Origin: Chitinophagaceae bacterium
Lineage (GTDB): Bacteria; Bacteroidota; Bacteroidia; Chitinophagales; Chitinophagaceae
Direction: 5' to 3'
NCBI GenBank assembly: GCA_016787105.1
Contig: JAEUVI010000248.1
Span: forward strand, 1 to 11,049
DNA length: 11,049 bases
The notes beneath the pieces were generated by a model. It searched no databases. It had not been told where the DNA came from and saw nothing but the letters and a program-made list of their open reading frames with translations. A program made the position numbers and the translations under genes. This document shows positions 1 through 5,989 of the stretch, in pieces. Numbering within the stretch: position 1 is the stretch's first letter; the number at the start of each line of letters is the position of its first letter.

Positions 1-1
1 C

Positions 2-1009
2 ATTGCCCAACATCCTACGAAAAGACGAGAAGATTCCAGAATGATGGTCGTTCATCGCCACACAGGCCAAATTGAAAACAAGCATTTTCGCGACATTCTC
101 GACTATTTTGATGATAAGGATGTGTTTGTAGTTAACAATACAAAGGTTTTCCCTGCGCGTATGTACGGGCGGAAAGAGAAAACAGGGGCAAAAATTGAAG
201 TTTTCCTGTTGCGTGAGCTTAATAAGCCCAATCGCCTCTGGGATGTAATTGTTGACCCTGCCCGTAAAATACGTGTAGGTAATAAACTTTATTTTGGCGA
301 CGGTGAAGAACTGGTTGCAGAAGTAATTGATAACACAACAAGCCGTGGCCGTACCATTCGCTTTCTCTGGGAAAACAGTGAAGAAGAGTTTCGTGCAATG
401 CTGGAGAAATTAGGCGAAACACCTTTGCCAAAATACATCAAGCGCAAACCTGAAGAAGAAGATAAAGAGCGTTACCAGACTGTATATGCGAAGCATGAAG
501 GAGCTGTTGCTGCACCAACCGCGGGGCTTCACTTCAGCCGTGAGTTGATCAAACGCCTCGAAATTAAAGGCGTTCGCTTTGCAGAGGTTACTTTACACAC
601 AGGTCTTGGTACTTTCCGCCCGATAGAAGTAGAAGATTTGAGTAAACATAAAATGGATGCAGAATACTACCGTATTGAAGACACTGCATGCAAGATTGTA
701 AATAAAGCGAAAGAAAACGGGCACCGCATATGCTCTATCGGTACTACTACTATGCGTGCTGTAGAATCTTCTTTCACTGCGCAGAAATTATTGAAACCAT
801 CAGAAGGCTGGACGAATATGTTTATTCACCCGCCTTACGATTTCAATATCGCGGACGCTTTGGTTACCAATTTTCATTTACCTAAAACAAGCCTCCTTAT
901 CATGACCTGTGCATTTGCCGGTTATGATTTGATAATGGAAGCCTATAAAAAAGCAATCAGAGATAAATATCGTTTCTTTAGCTACGGAGATGCGTTACTG
1001 ATTGTGTAA
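2..1009 (+). CDS. queA: S-adenosylmethionine:tRNA ribosyltransferase-isomerase QueA (5' partial)
   Basis: QueA transfers and isomerises the ribosyl moiety of S-adenosylmethionine onto 7-aminomethyl-7-deazaguanine in the wobble position of GUN-anticodon tRNAs, giving epoxyqueuosine; it acts in the cytoplasm. The reading frame stays open to the left edge: codons from base 2 read IAQHPTKRREDSRMMVVHR, the usual QueA start region, so the ATG at 41 is internal and the true start lies outside, probably about 15 codons away. About 335 residues are visible, nearly the whole of a family protein of roughly 345-350. Family signatures seen are LHTGLGTFRPIEVED, GTTTMRAVES and, near the C-terminus, FIHPPYDFNIADALVTNFHL followed by PKTSLLIM. 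The stop TAA at 1007-1009 is followed by a terminator, so this is the last gene of its transcript. Identity is secure; only the start is unseen. Confidence 0.97.
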   Translation: MAQHPTKRREDSRMMVVHRHTGQIENKHFRDILDYFDDKDVFVVNNTKVFPARMYGRKEKTGAKIEVFLLRELNKPNRLWDVIVDPARKIRVGNKLYFGDGEELVAEVIDNTTSRGRTIRFLWENSEEEFRAMLEKLGETPLPKYIKRKPEEEDKERYQTVYAKHEGAVAAPTAGLHFSRELIKRLEIKGVRFAEVTLHTGLGTFRPIEVEDLSKHKMDAEYYRIEDTACKIVNKAKENGHRICSIGTTTMRAVESSFTAQKLLKPSEGWTNMFIHPPYDFNIADALVTNFHLPKTSLLIMTCAFAGYDLIMEAYKKAIRDKYRFFSYGDALLIV

Positions 1010-1031
1010 AATATATTTTGAATTATTAGTG

Positions 1032-1066
1032 AAGAGGTTTCTGAAAAAGAAGCCTCTTTTTATTTT
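1032..1066 (+). terminator. Rho-independent terminator after queA
   Basis: The arms AAGAGGTTTCT (1032-1042) and AGAAGCCTCTT (1048-1058) pair over 11 bp with one G·U, around a GAAAA loop. A T-rich tail (TTTTTATTTT) begins within the right arm and runs to about 1066. It lies 23 bases after the queA stop and separates queA from the hydrolase gene, which starts at 1104. Confidence 0.88.
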
Positions 1067-1103
1067 GTATTAAGTAGTACTTTTAAAACTCAAGTTTTGC
1101 TTT

Positions 1104-2018
1104 ATGAAAAAAATACCAGCTCTTCTCATTCCTATTTTTGCATCTATGATTGTAATGGCACAGGAAACAATTCCATTGTACAAAAATGAAATACCCAATT
1201 CCAAACCTTCTAAAAATGAAGAGTACACCGAAACAGCGAAAGAAGGTTTCATTATCATTCATAAAGTAACCCAGCCTACAATCAGTATTTATTTGCCAGC
1301 AAAAGAGAAAGCAACAGGTGCTGCAGTTATTATTTATCCCGGTGGCGGTTACACGATTGTCGCCGCGGGCCACGAAGGATATGATGTAGCCAAACGATTT
1401 AATGAAATAGGTGTAGCCGCATTTGTAGTCAAATACCGCATTCCTGATACCGCTACAATGCTTAATAAAGAAATAGGCCCGCTGCAGGATGCACAACGGG
1501 CAATACAATTGGTAAGAGAAAATGCTGAAGAATGGGGCATTGATAAAAACAGGATTGGTATAATGGGTTTTTCCGCAGGAGGCCACCTGGCTTCTACAGC
1601 CGGTACACATTTTTCAAAAGCATATATTGATAACCCTAACAATACCAGCCTGCGCCCAAATTTTATGATTCTCTGTTATCCTGTTATAAGTTTTACAGAT
1701 AGTATCGGGCACATCGGTTCGAGAAACCAATTGATTGGTAAAAACCCATCGCAGGAAAAGATAAAAGAATACAGTAATGAGTTGCAGGTAACAAAAGAAA
1801 CAGCCCCCACTTTCCTGATGCATGCCAGAGATGATGACGCTGTGACCGTAAAAAACAGTTTAGAATTTGCGAAAGCACTTCATAAGAACCGCATCAACAA
1901 TGAAGCTTACTATTATAAAAAAGGCGGTCATGGTTTTGGTTTAATCAATCCTACCAGCAAGGTAAAATGGATGGATAAAGTTGAAGCATGGCTGAAGAAA
2001 AATGGATGGATAAAATGA
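1104..2018 (+). CDS. Secreted alpha/beta-hydrolase (BD-FAE / acetyl-xylan-esterase-like)
   Basis: Predicted exported serine esterase of the alpha/beta-hydrolase fold, 304 residues. Residues 1-19 (MKKIPALLIPIFASMIVMA) form a signal peptide with likely cleavage before Gln20. The oxyanion-hole segment is YPGGGY (78-83), the nucleophile elbow is GFSAGGH (155-161, Ser157), the acid is probably Asp244 in HARDDDAV, and the base is His276 in GGHGFG, so the triad looks complete. This layout matches the Bacteroidota esterase family often annotated as alpha/beta hydrolase, xylanase or acetyl xylan esterase; deacetylation of a plant polysaccharide or another ester is an inference from the family, and the substrate cannot be read from the sequence. 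The gene stands alone after the queA terminator. Its short leader carries a 6-bp inverted repeat (AAAACT/AGTTTT, 1085-1098) just before the start. It meets the next, minus-strand gene tail-to-tail. Confidence 0.87.
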   Translation: MKKIPALLIPIFASMIVMAQETIPLYKNEIPNSKPSKNEEYTETAKEGFIIIHKVTQPTISIYLPAKEKATGAAVIIYPGGGYTIVAAGHEGYDVAKRFNEIGVAAFVVKYRIPDTATMLNKEIGPLQDAQRAIQLVRENAEEWGIDKNRIGIMGFSAGGHLASTAGTHFSKAYIDNPNNTSLRPNFMILCYPVISFTDSIGHIGSRNQLIGKNPSQEKIKEYSNELQVTKETAPTFLMHARDDDAVTVKNSLEFAKALHKNRINNEAYYYKKGGHGFGLINPTSKVKWMDKVEAWLKKNGWIK

Positions 2019-2020
2019 TA

Positions 2021-3250
2021 CTACTCTTCCAGTTCATAATCCAATGGCAAAAGATTGCTCATTTTTTCACTCCATCCCCAATAGCCGTTGTTTAATAAAT
2101 CTTGTGGTGAATAATAACTACCGTTTTTTTCAATACTCACATACCCACTCCCGGTAAGCATGATAGACGACCGTTGGTAAAATGCCTTGCGGTTTGTTTC
2201 ATTGATATGTTGCAAATAGCGCTGTTCCTCTGTTTCATTTTTGTAAGTCACGTATAAGTAATCCGGAAACATAAGGTATTTGTTTCCGGCCGAGTCAAAT
2301 GCTGTCACACTATCAGCAGTAATGAAGTAATTACTAAAAACATCAAAATAATTTTTTTGGCTTAATACAGTTTGGTAATAATTTACAGAATCAGCAGGAA
2401 ATTGTTCATCATTGTAATCCATTATTATCGTCAGTTTTCCGTTTTTATCCAATACGTTTTTCTTAACAACTTTATAAATTGTTTTTACTCTTTCCTTTTC
2501 ATAGTTAGTAACTTTTTTCAATCGCCTTACCTCAAAACCTTCGTCCTGTAATTTGTTATTATATACACTCCGTATGAAATGATTAACAGACCCGAGGTAT
2601 GCTTTTTTTCTCGCTTGTACCCACTTTCTTTTCGCACCCTTCATTTCTTCAAATAATGGATAGCCATAATAGCTTATAATATTATCTGTATAGTTGACTT
2701 CAAACCCCTCCATCTGATATTGAATTCTATATCCCAGCGCCTTGTTTTGTATTATAAGTGGTTCCCCGGCAACTGCTGAAAGTATATTTTCCTTTTTTGA
2801 AAAACGAAATCGGATCGTTTTATAATTGATGATTTTGCAATTTTCGGAATTAACAGTAGTACCTATAAAATTCTCCATAAATACCCTGCCCCATTTAGCC
2901 CAGCCATCTTTTTCAAACGGGGCTACAGTTACTCCTTCCAGTTCTTTTACTTTCAGGTTCATTTTTACAATCAGCTCCATCGGAAGATCGTTCTGCACAA
3001 ACGCTTTTACAAACGTTTCAAAACCCACAAATGAAACAATCAATTCATGTGTACCACCGGGTATCTCTGTCAATAAAAACTCACCTGTTGAACTGGTAAC
3101 TGTTCCCTTAGACGTATTATTGATAAAAACACTTGCCCCTGCTATCGGCTGATTCGTTTCAATGTTTATTACTTTTCCTTTTATTGATTGCTGTGCATTT
3201 ACGGAATAAACAAAAAAGAAGACGATAAAGAATGCATAAGTACATCTCAT
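2021..3250 (-). CDS. Secreted carboxypeptidase-regulatory-like domain protein, C-terminal region unknown
   Basis: Exported protein of 409 residues. Residues 1-19 (MRCTYAFFIVFFFVYSVNA) are a signal peptide, cleaved before QQ. Residues of about 22-100 form a CarboxypepD_reg-like beta-sandwich: it opens with IKGKVINIETNQPIAGASVF, continues through KGTVTSSTGEFLL, and ends with HELIVSFVGFETF. In Bacteroidota this module sits at the N-terminus of TonB-dependent receptors and of many secreted or outer-membrane proteins. The remaining 300 residues are rich in Tyr, Asn and Lys with no catalytic motif I recognise; there is no TonB plug or barrel, and the protein is far too short to be a SusC-type receptor. 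An envelope or periplasmic role is likely; the specific function is unknown. The gene is monocistronic, with a possible -7 box about 70 bases upstream, and ends 2 bp from the converging hydrolase. Confidence 0.8.
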   Translation of the reverse strand: MRCTYAFFIVFFFVYSVNAQQSIKGKVINIETNQPIAGASVFINNTSKGTVTSSTGEFLLTEIPGGTHELIVSFVGFETFVKAFVQNDLPMELIVKMNLKVKELEGVTVAPFEKDGWAKWGRVFMENFIGTTVNSENCKIINYKTIRFRFSKKENILSAVAGEPLIIQNKALGYRIQYQMEGFEVNYTDNIISYYGYPLFEEMKGAKRKWVQARKKAYLGSVNHFIRSVYNNKLQDEGFEVRRLKKVTNYEKERVKTIYKVVKKNVLDKNGKLTIIMDYNDEQFPADSVNYYQTVLSQKNYFDVFSNYFITADSVTAFDSAGNKYLMFPDYLYVTYKNETEEQRYLQHINETNRKAFYQRSSIMLTGSGYVSIEKNGSYYSPQDLLNNGYWGWSEKMSNLLPLDYELEE

Positions 3251-3319
3251 AAGGCAATTTAATCAGAATAGTGTTTTTCCTATCAATTTTAAATTGTAGT
3301 ATTTGACAATCAAGGTCTT

Positions 3320-3327
3320 CAAAAATA
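3320..3327 (-). promoter_or_regulatory. Possible -7 box for the carboxypeptidase-regulatory-like gene
   Basis: On the minus strand TATTTTTG matches the Bacteroidota -7 consensus TAnnTTTG. It would give a leader of about 60 bases before the ATG at 3250. No convincing TTG/TTTG lies at the expected 19-21 base spacing (the nearest TTG is 23 bases away), so this is a weak call. Confidence 0.35.
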
Positions 3328-3440
3328 AGCGACACAACAGGTATAAAACTGCCAAGATTTCACAAAAAATATATAAATGGTTTCCATTCCGTTACACTGC
3401 TGCCAGTGGTTCTACGATATAATTATCCGAGTCAGACCTC

Positions 3441-3448
3441 TATTTTTG
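3441..3448 (+). promoter_or_regulatory. Possible -7 box for the lytic transglycosylase
   Basis: TATTTTTG is an exact TAnnTTTG match on the plus strand. No clear -33 TTTG is found at the correct spacing. If used, transcription would start near 3454 and give a leader of about 155 bases that contains the inverted repeat at 3471-3531. Confidence 0.35.
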
Positions 3449-3470
3449 ATTCATCAATATCTGAAGAAAC

Positions 3471-3531
3471 CAGTACATATCTCCGGCATGAAAAGCCAAC
3501 GTATCCGTCCCCCGGAATGTAATATGTACTG
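3471..3531 (+). other. Imperfect hairpin / candidate structured leader
   Basis: CAGTACATAT (3471-3480) and ATATGTACTG (3522-3531) are perfect 10-bp inverted arms. Inside them TCCGG (3482-3486) can pair with CCGGA (3512-3516), giving a two-part stem with a 5-base bulge on the right and a 25-base apical loop. Outside, AGAAA (3465-3469) may pair with TTTCT (3535-3539). No T-tract follows, so it is not a terminator. It could be a leader RNA structure or a protein-binding palindrome. No known riboswitch class is recognised. Confidence 0.45.
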
Positions 3532-3609
3532 ATATTTCTCCGAAACTCCTATGTATAATCTTTAATCCAAACGCTTGGGCCGGCATTGTTTTACTCAAAA
3601 ATTAAAACG

Positions 3610-4458
3610 ATGTTGAAGAAGAAATTATGGAGAATGAGCTTTTTCTGCCAGGGTGCCTATTTAATAATAGCTGCATCTAACGGAAATAACCTGCTGCAAC
3701 AAGATCACAAAAAAATCACCTGTGAGCAATATGCTGATACTATTGACTCCGATGATTTTATTAATATCTCACCGGTTAAATTAAATAGCCGTGCCGAAAA
3801 ATTTGTTGCATCTTATATTCAAAACAATAAGGAATCTTTGCAACTGTCAAAAGAAAGAGGTCTGCTTCATTTTGCAATGATGGATTCTGTGTTCAGCAGC
3901 TACGGATTACCGATAGAATTAAAATATCTGTCTGTAGTGGAATCCGAGTTGAATGGAAATGCGGTATCACATGTAGGTGCTGTAGGACCGTGGCAATTGA
4001 TGCCCGAGACAGCAAGAATTCTTGGTTTACGTGTAAGTGGTAAAGTGGATGAGCGTAAATACTTTAAGAAAAGTACTGTAGCAGCTGCTAAATACGTCAA
4101 GGACCTTTATTGTCAATTCGGAGACTGGCTATTAGTTATCGCAGCATATAATGGAGGTCCTGCACCGGTATACAAAGCAATAAAAAAGTCAGGGAGCCGC
4201 AACTTCTGGAAACTACAAAACTTTTTACCTGCAGAAACAAGAGGCCATGTAAAAAGATATATTGCTACGCATTATTTCTTTGAAGGACAAGGCAGCATTA
4301 CTACAATGACAAAAACAGAAATGAATACTTACCTGAAAATGATTGATGAACTATATGCCAAGAAAGCTATCCGGGATAAAACACCTGTAGATACACTGCA
4401 AAGCACAGCAAACAGAAAAGAAATTTCAAGCTCTTTGCTACTAATCAAATCCCGCTAA
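3610..4458 (+). CDS. Lytic transglycosylase (SLT/MltD-like catalytic domain)
   Basis: Predicted peptidoglycan lytic transglycosylase, which cleaves the MurNAc-GlcNAc bond to leave 1,6-anhydroMurNAc; it acts in the periplasm during wall turnover. I chose the ATG at 3610 (282 residues, MLKKKLWRMSFF...) over an in-frame TTG at 3586 because it puts a basic n-region directly before a hydrophobic stretch (about residues 10-22), which acts as a signal peptide or anchor. The catalytic domain spans about residues 80-210: the catalytic Glu is Glu111 in VVESELN, then GAVGPWQLMP (123-132) and AAYNGGP (178-184), the three family motifs. There is no LysM repeat, unlike E. coli MltD, and no lipobox Cys after the hydrophobic stretch. 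The C-terminal 70 residues are lysine-rich and lack a recognised domain. The gene is monocistronic and ends at a strong terminator. Confidence 0.9.
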   Translation: MLKKKLWRMSFFCQGAYLIIAASNGNNLLQQDHKKITCEQYADTIDSDDFINISPVKLNSRAEKFVASYIQNNKESLQLSKERGLLHFAMMDSVFSSYGLPIELKYLSVVESELNGNAVSHVGAVGPWQLMPETARILGLRVSGKVDERKYFKKSTVAAAKYVKDLYCQFGDWLLVIAAYNGGPAPVYKAIKKSGSRNFWKLQNFLPAETRGHVKRYIATHYFFEGQGSITTMTKTEMNTYLKMIDELYAKKAIRDKTPVDTLQSTANRKEISSSLLLIKSR

Positions 4459-4524
4459 AATATACAAGCACTATAGTTGTAATAGTTTTCGCAGACCGCC
4501 ATGCTGGTTTGCAAATTCGCAACA

Positions 4525-4553
4525 AAAAATACGCCGCATCCCGGCGTATTTTT
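4525..4553 (+). terminator. Terminator of the lytic transglycosylase gene
   Basis: A perfect 12-bp stem, AAAAATACGCCG (4525-4536) with CGGCGTATTTTT (4542-4553), closes a 5-base CATCC loop. The A-tract on the left and T-tract on the right make it work in either direction. It lies 67 bases after the stop at 4458. Confidence 0.88.
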
Positions 4554-4590
4554 CTGCTTGTCACACCCCGCCTTACACTTGTAAAATAGT

Positions 4591-4621
4591 ATTGCCATCT
4601 TCCTGTAAAAGCCTATATTTG
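4591..4621 (+). promoter_or_regulatory. Bacteroidota-type promoter of the RRM gene
   Basis: ATTG (4591-4594) is followed by exactly 19 bases and then TATATTTG (4614-4621), close to the Bacteroidota primary-sigma consensus TTTG-N19-TAnnTTTG. It is the best promoter match in the window. The inferred start of transcription is about 4627, giving a leader of nearly 130 bases. It sits just downstream of the previous gene's terminator. Confidence 0.65.
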
Positions 4622-4624
4622 CAC

Positions 4625-4635
4625 CTCAATTTGAG
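4625..4635. repeat. Palindrome at the inferred transcription start
   Basis: CTCAA-T-TTGAG is a perfect 5-bp inverted repeat about a central T. It starts 3 bases after the -7 box and overlaps the inferred start of transcription, a position suited to an operator. No regulator is identified, and short palindromes occur by chance. Confidence 0.3.
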
Positions 4636-4662
4636 TTCATACGTACCTGGGATCAGATGATT

Positions 4663-4688
4663 TTTTCTGCTAAGCACTTTTCTGCTAA
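4663..4688 (+). repeat. 11-bp direct repeat in the RRM gene leader
   Basis: TTTTCTGCTAA occurs at 4663-4673 and again at 4678-4688, separated by GCAC (period 15). Both copies lie inside the inferred untranslated leader, 67-92 bases before the ATG at 4755. They are pyrimidine-rich and probably unpaired, as a single-stranded-RNA binding site might be. Confidence 0.6.
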
Positions 4689-4754
4689 TTAGTTAGTCTT
4701 CTTTACTCCAGCGTTTTTCTCAGATTATTACTTAATCTTAATTTTAAAGAACAG

Positions 4755-5045
4755 ATGAACATTTATGTTTCAAATTTAAGCTTCGCCGTACAGGATGAAG
4801 ACTTAAGGGAATTTTTTACCGAGTATGGTGAAGTGACTTCAGCTAAAGTAATTACTGACAAATTCACACAACGTAGCCGTGGTTTTGGTTTTGTAGAAAT
4901 GCCTGACGATGCTGCTGCCGAAAAAGCTATCAAAGAATTGGATGGCGGAATGGTAGATGGCCGTGCTATTAAAGTAACTGTAGCAAAGCCAAGAGAAGAG
5001 AATAGTAACCGCAGTAAGCCTTCTTTTTCTAAAAGCCGCTGGTAA
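4755..5045 (+). CDS. Stand-alone RRM-domain RNA-binding protein
   Basis: A 96-residue cytoplasmic protein made of a single RNA recognition motif (about residues 1-80) and a short basic, serine-rich tail (NRSKPSFSKSRW). RNP2 is IYVSNL (3-8) and RNP1 is RGFGFVEM (42-49); the RNA-stacking aromatics Tyr4, Phe44 and Phe46 are all present, so binding of single-stranded RNA is expected. Small RRM proteins of this type are common in Bacteroidota, which often lack Hfq, and members in Bacteroides (the Rbp family) act as post-transcriptional regulators of polysaccharide-use genes. Its targets here are unknown. The gene has its own promoter, a leader of nearly 130 bases with an 11-bp direct repeat, and a terminator hairpin 15 bases after the stop. 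Autoregulation through the leader is an inference. Confidence 0.94.
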   Translation: MNIYVSNLSFAVQDEDLREFFTEYGEVTSAKVITDKFTQRSRGFGFVEMPDDAAAEKAIKELDGGMVDGRAIKVTVAKPREENSNRSKPSFSKSRW

Positions 5046-5060
5046 CTAAATGCAAAAATT

Positions 5061-5089
5061 ACAGGAGGGGTCTACACTCCTCCTGTTTA
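5061..5089 (+). terminator. Hairpin after the RRM gene
   Basis: ACAGGAGG (5061-5068) pairs perfectly with CCTCCTGT (5079-5086). The stem can be extended inward by G·U, G-C and T-A pairs to a 4-base loop. The T-tail is short (TTTATT), so it may terminate incompletely and let some transcription continue into the small ORF behind it. Confidence 0.6.
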
Positions 5090-5118
5090 TTGATAACTAC
5101 CTTAACACCTCTTTTAAG

Positions 5119-5367
5119 ATGACAAACGATGTTATTGAAAAATACGTTGCTCCACGTCAAAGTGCTGAGAAAGAAATAAAAATCTTCTTCAAACAAAGAA
5201 GTACCATTACAGGAATCTTTGTTAAAGGAAATGATTATGATTCCCTGAAATCAAAAAATTTCTGGCGTATTGTAACCAACAGCAATATCGCCCAATGGAA
5301 AAAAACAAAAGATTTGAACCTCGCCAAAATATTCAATGGCGTTGAGTTTACAAAGCTTTCCGAGTAA
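5119..5367 (+). CDS. Small basic protein of unknown function
   Basis: An 82-residue soluble protein with no signal peptide or membrane segment. An ORF could begin at the ATG at 5050, but that extension would be translated through the terminator hairpin at 5061-5086 and looks unlike protein, so I chose the ATG at 5119 (MTNDVIEKYVAPRQ). The protein is basic (12 Lys and 3 Arg against 9 acidic residues). The pattern suggests a helix at about residues 3-25, beta strands around STITGIFVKG (28-37) and NFWRIVTN (47-54), and a conserved-looking end, NLAKIFNGVEFTKL. The composition and the neighbouring RRM gene are compatible with nucleic-acid binding, and an Sm-like small barrel can be imagined, but I recognise no family. 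Coding status is supported by its length and well-formed protein-like sequence, and by the hairpin with T-tract that follows the stop. Confidence 0.65.
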   Translation: MTNDVIEKYVAPRQSAEKEIKIFFKQRSTITGIFVKGNDYDSLKSKNFWRIVTNSNIAQWKKTKDLNLAKIFNGVEFTKLSE

Positions 5368-5385
5368 TCATCCACAAGATATAAA

Positions 5386-5952
5386 TCAGGCTTTCACGGC
5401 CTGTTTTCTTTTTGCCTTGCGCAAAGAGCTATCTATTTCTGCCGTCAGGTTTTTATAAGTTGGTTGCTCTGTAAACTGTATTCCATTTATAAAAAATACA
5501 GGTACATCGCGGATACCTTTATCCAATGCTTCCAGTAAATCTGCCCGCACTGTCCAGCCATAAAATGCATCCACCATTTTTGTAAGGAAATTTTTGTCCT
5601 TCACGCCGATAATCTTTGCATACTCTTTCAGGCTGATTACACCCAGGTTTCTTCTGTGCTCAAAAAGCATATTATGCATTTCCCAAAAACGACCTTCCTG
5701 CGCAGCAGCCACCGCCGCTTCAGAAGCCTTGTGTGAACGCTGGTGCAACTGCATCATCGGAAAATGACGGAAATTAAATTTTATTTTGCCTTCATAATCT
5801 TCCAGCAACCTGTTTACAATATGGTTTGCTTTTTCACAAGCTTCGCTTTCATACTCGCCATACATTACAATACTAACCGGTGCAGTCTTGTCACCAATCC
5901 AGATATCCTTTGGCGGGATAATCGGTTCAACATTCGCTTTATTGATTGCCAT
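5386..5952 (-). CDS. DsbA-family thioredoxin-fold protein with SxxC in place of CxxC
   Basis: A 188-residue protein of the DsbA/Thioredoxin_4 fold without a signal peptide, so probably cytoplasmic. IWIGDKTAPVSIVMYGEYES (18-37) is the first strand leading to the active-site loop. The mid-region helices include FRHFPMM and HKASEAAVAAAQEGRFWEMH, typical of the family, and DVPVFFINGIQF carries the cis-proline loop. The active-site position reads ESEAC where homologues have ECPYC: the first, nucleophilic Cys is Ser37 and only Cys40 remains, the sole Cys in the protein. Disulfide oxidation by the usual dithiol mechanism is therefore not possible; a monothiol, reductase-like, binding or scaffold role is open. 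The start is fixed by an AGGAG 8 bases before the ATG. It lies 129 bp downstream of clpB on the same strand, behind a hairpin. Confidence 0.85.
   Translation of the reverse strand: MAINKANVEPIIPPKDIWIGDKTAPVSIVMYGEYESEACEKANHIVNRLLEDYEGKIKFNFRHFPMMQLHQRSHKASEAAVAAAQEGRFWEMHNMLFEHRRNLGVISLKEYAKIIGVKDKNFLTKMVDAFYGWTVRADLLEALDKGIRDVPVFFINGIQFTEQPTYKNLTAEIDSSLRKAKRKQAVKA
5387..5413 (+). terminator. Terminator for the small basic ORF, inside the end of the facing gene
   Basis: CAGGC (5387-5391) pairs with GCCTG (5399-5403), with one more T·G pair, around a 5-base loop, followed by TTTTCTTTTT (5404-5413). It begins 20 bases after the stop at 5367 and lies within the last codons of the convergent DsbA-like gene. 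Confidence 0.5.
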
Positions 5953-5960
5953 TTTGTTTT

Positions 5961-5965
5961 CTCCT
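5961..5965 (-). promoter_or_regulatory. Shine-Dalgarno site of the DsbA-like gene
   Basis: AGGAG on the minus strand lies 8 bases before the ATG at 5952. A clear Shine-Dalgarno is unusual in this lineage and in this window, where the other leaders are AT-rich. It fixes the start and suggests efficient independent translation. Confidence 0.65.
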
Positions 5966-5989
5966 GCTTTTTAAAAGCATTTAGTGAAT

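Larger units (their letters stand above)
3251..3609. other. 359-bp divergent intergenic region, no gene seen
   Basis: The gap lies between divergently transcribed genes (carboxypeptidase-regulatory-like, -, and lytic transglycosylase, +). I find no convincing ORF, tRNA or rRNA. It holds one TAnnTTTG-type box on each strand and several inverted repeats: AATGG/CCATT (3376-3388), CACTG/CAGTG (3395-3408) and the larger fold at 3471-3531. It presumably contains both promoters and a long structured leader for the transglycosylase. Confidence 0.6.

Noticed and set aside
1085..1098. AAAACT/AGTTTT inverted repeat just before the hydrolase start
   Set aside because: It is short and AT-rich; an operator is possible but there is no further support.
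1083..1610. 175-codon minus-strand ORF opposite the alpha/beta-hydrolase
   Set aside because: Its translation is Phe/Cys/Tyr-rich with no domain, and the plus-strand gene has a full catalytic triad and signal peptide.
3586..3609. TTG start for the lytic transglycosylase
   Set aside because: The ATG at 3610 gives a normal basic n-region and hydrophobic core; the eight extra residues add nothing.
5050..5118. Upstream extension of the small basic ORF to the ATG at 5050
   Set aside because: The extra 23 codons run through the terminator hairpin of the RRM gene and begin 5 bases after its stop; the start at 5119 is more natural.
5965..5979. Inverted repeat TGCTTTT-T-AAAAGCA touching the Shine-Dalgarno of the DsbA-like gene
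   Set aside because: The one-base centre is too tight for a hairpin and the AT-rich composition makes chance likely.
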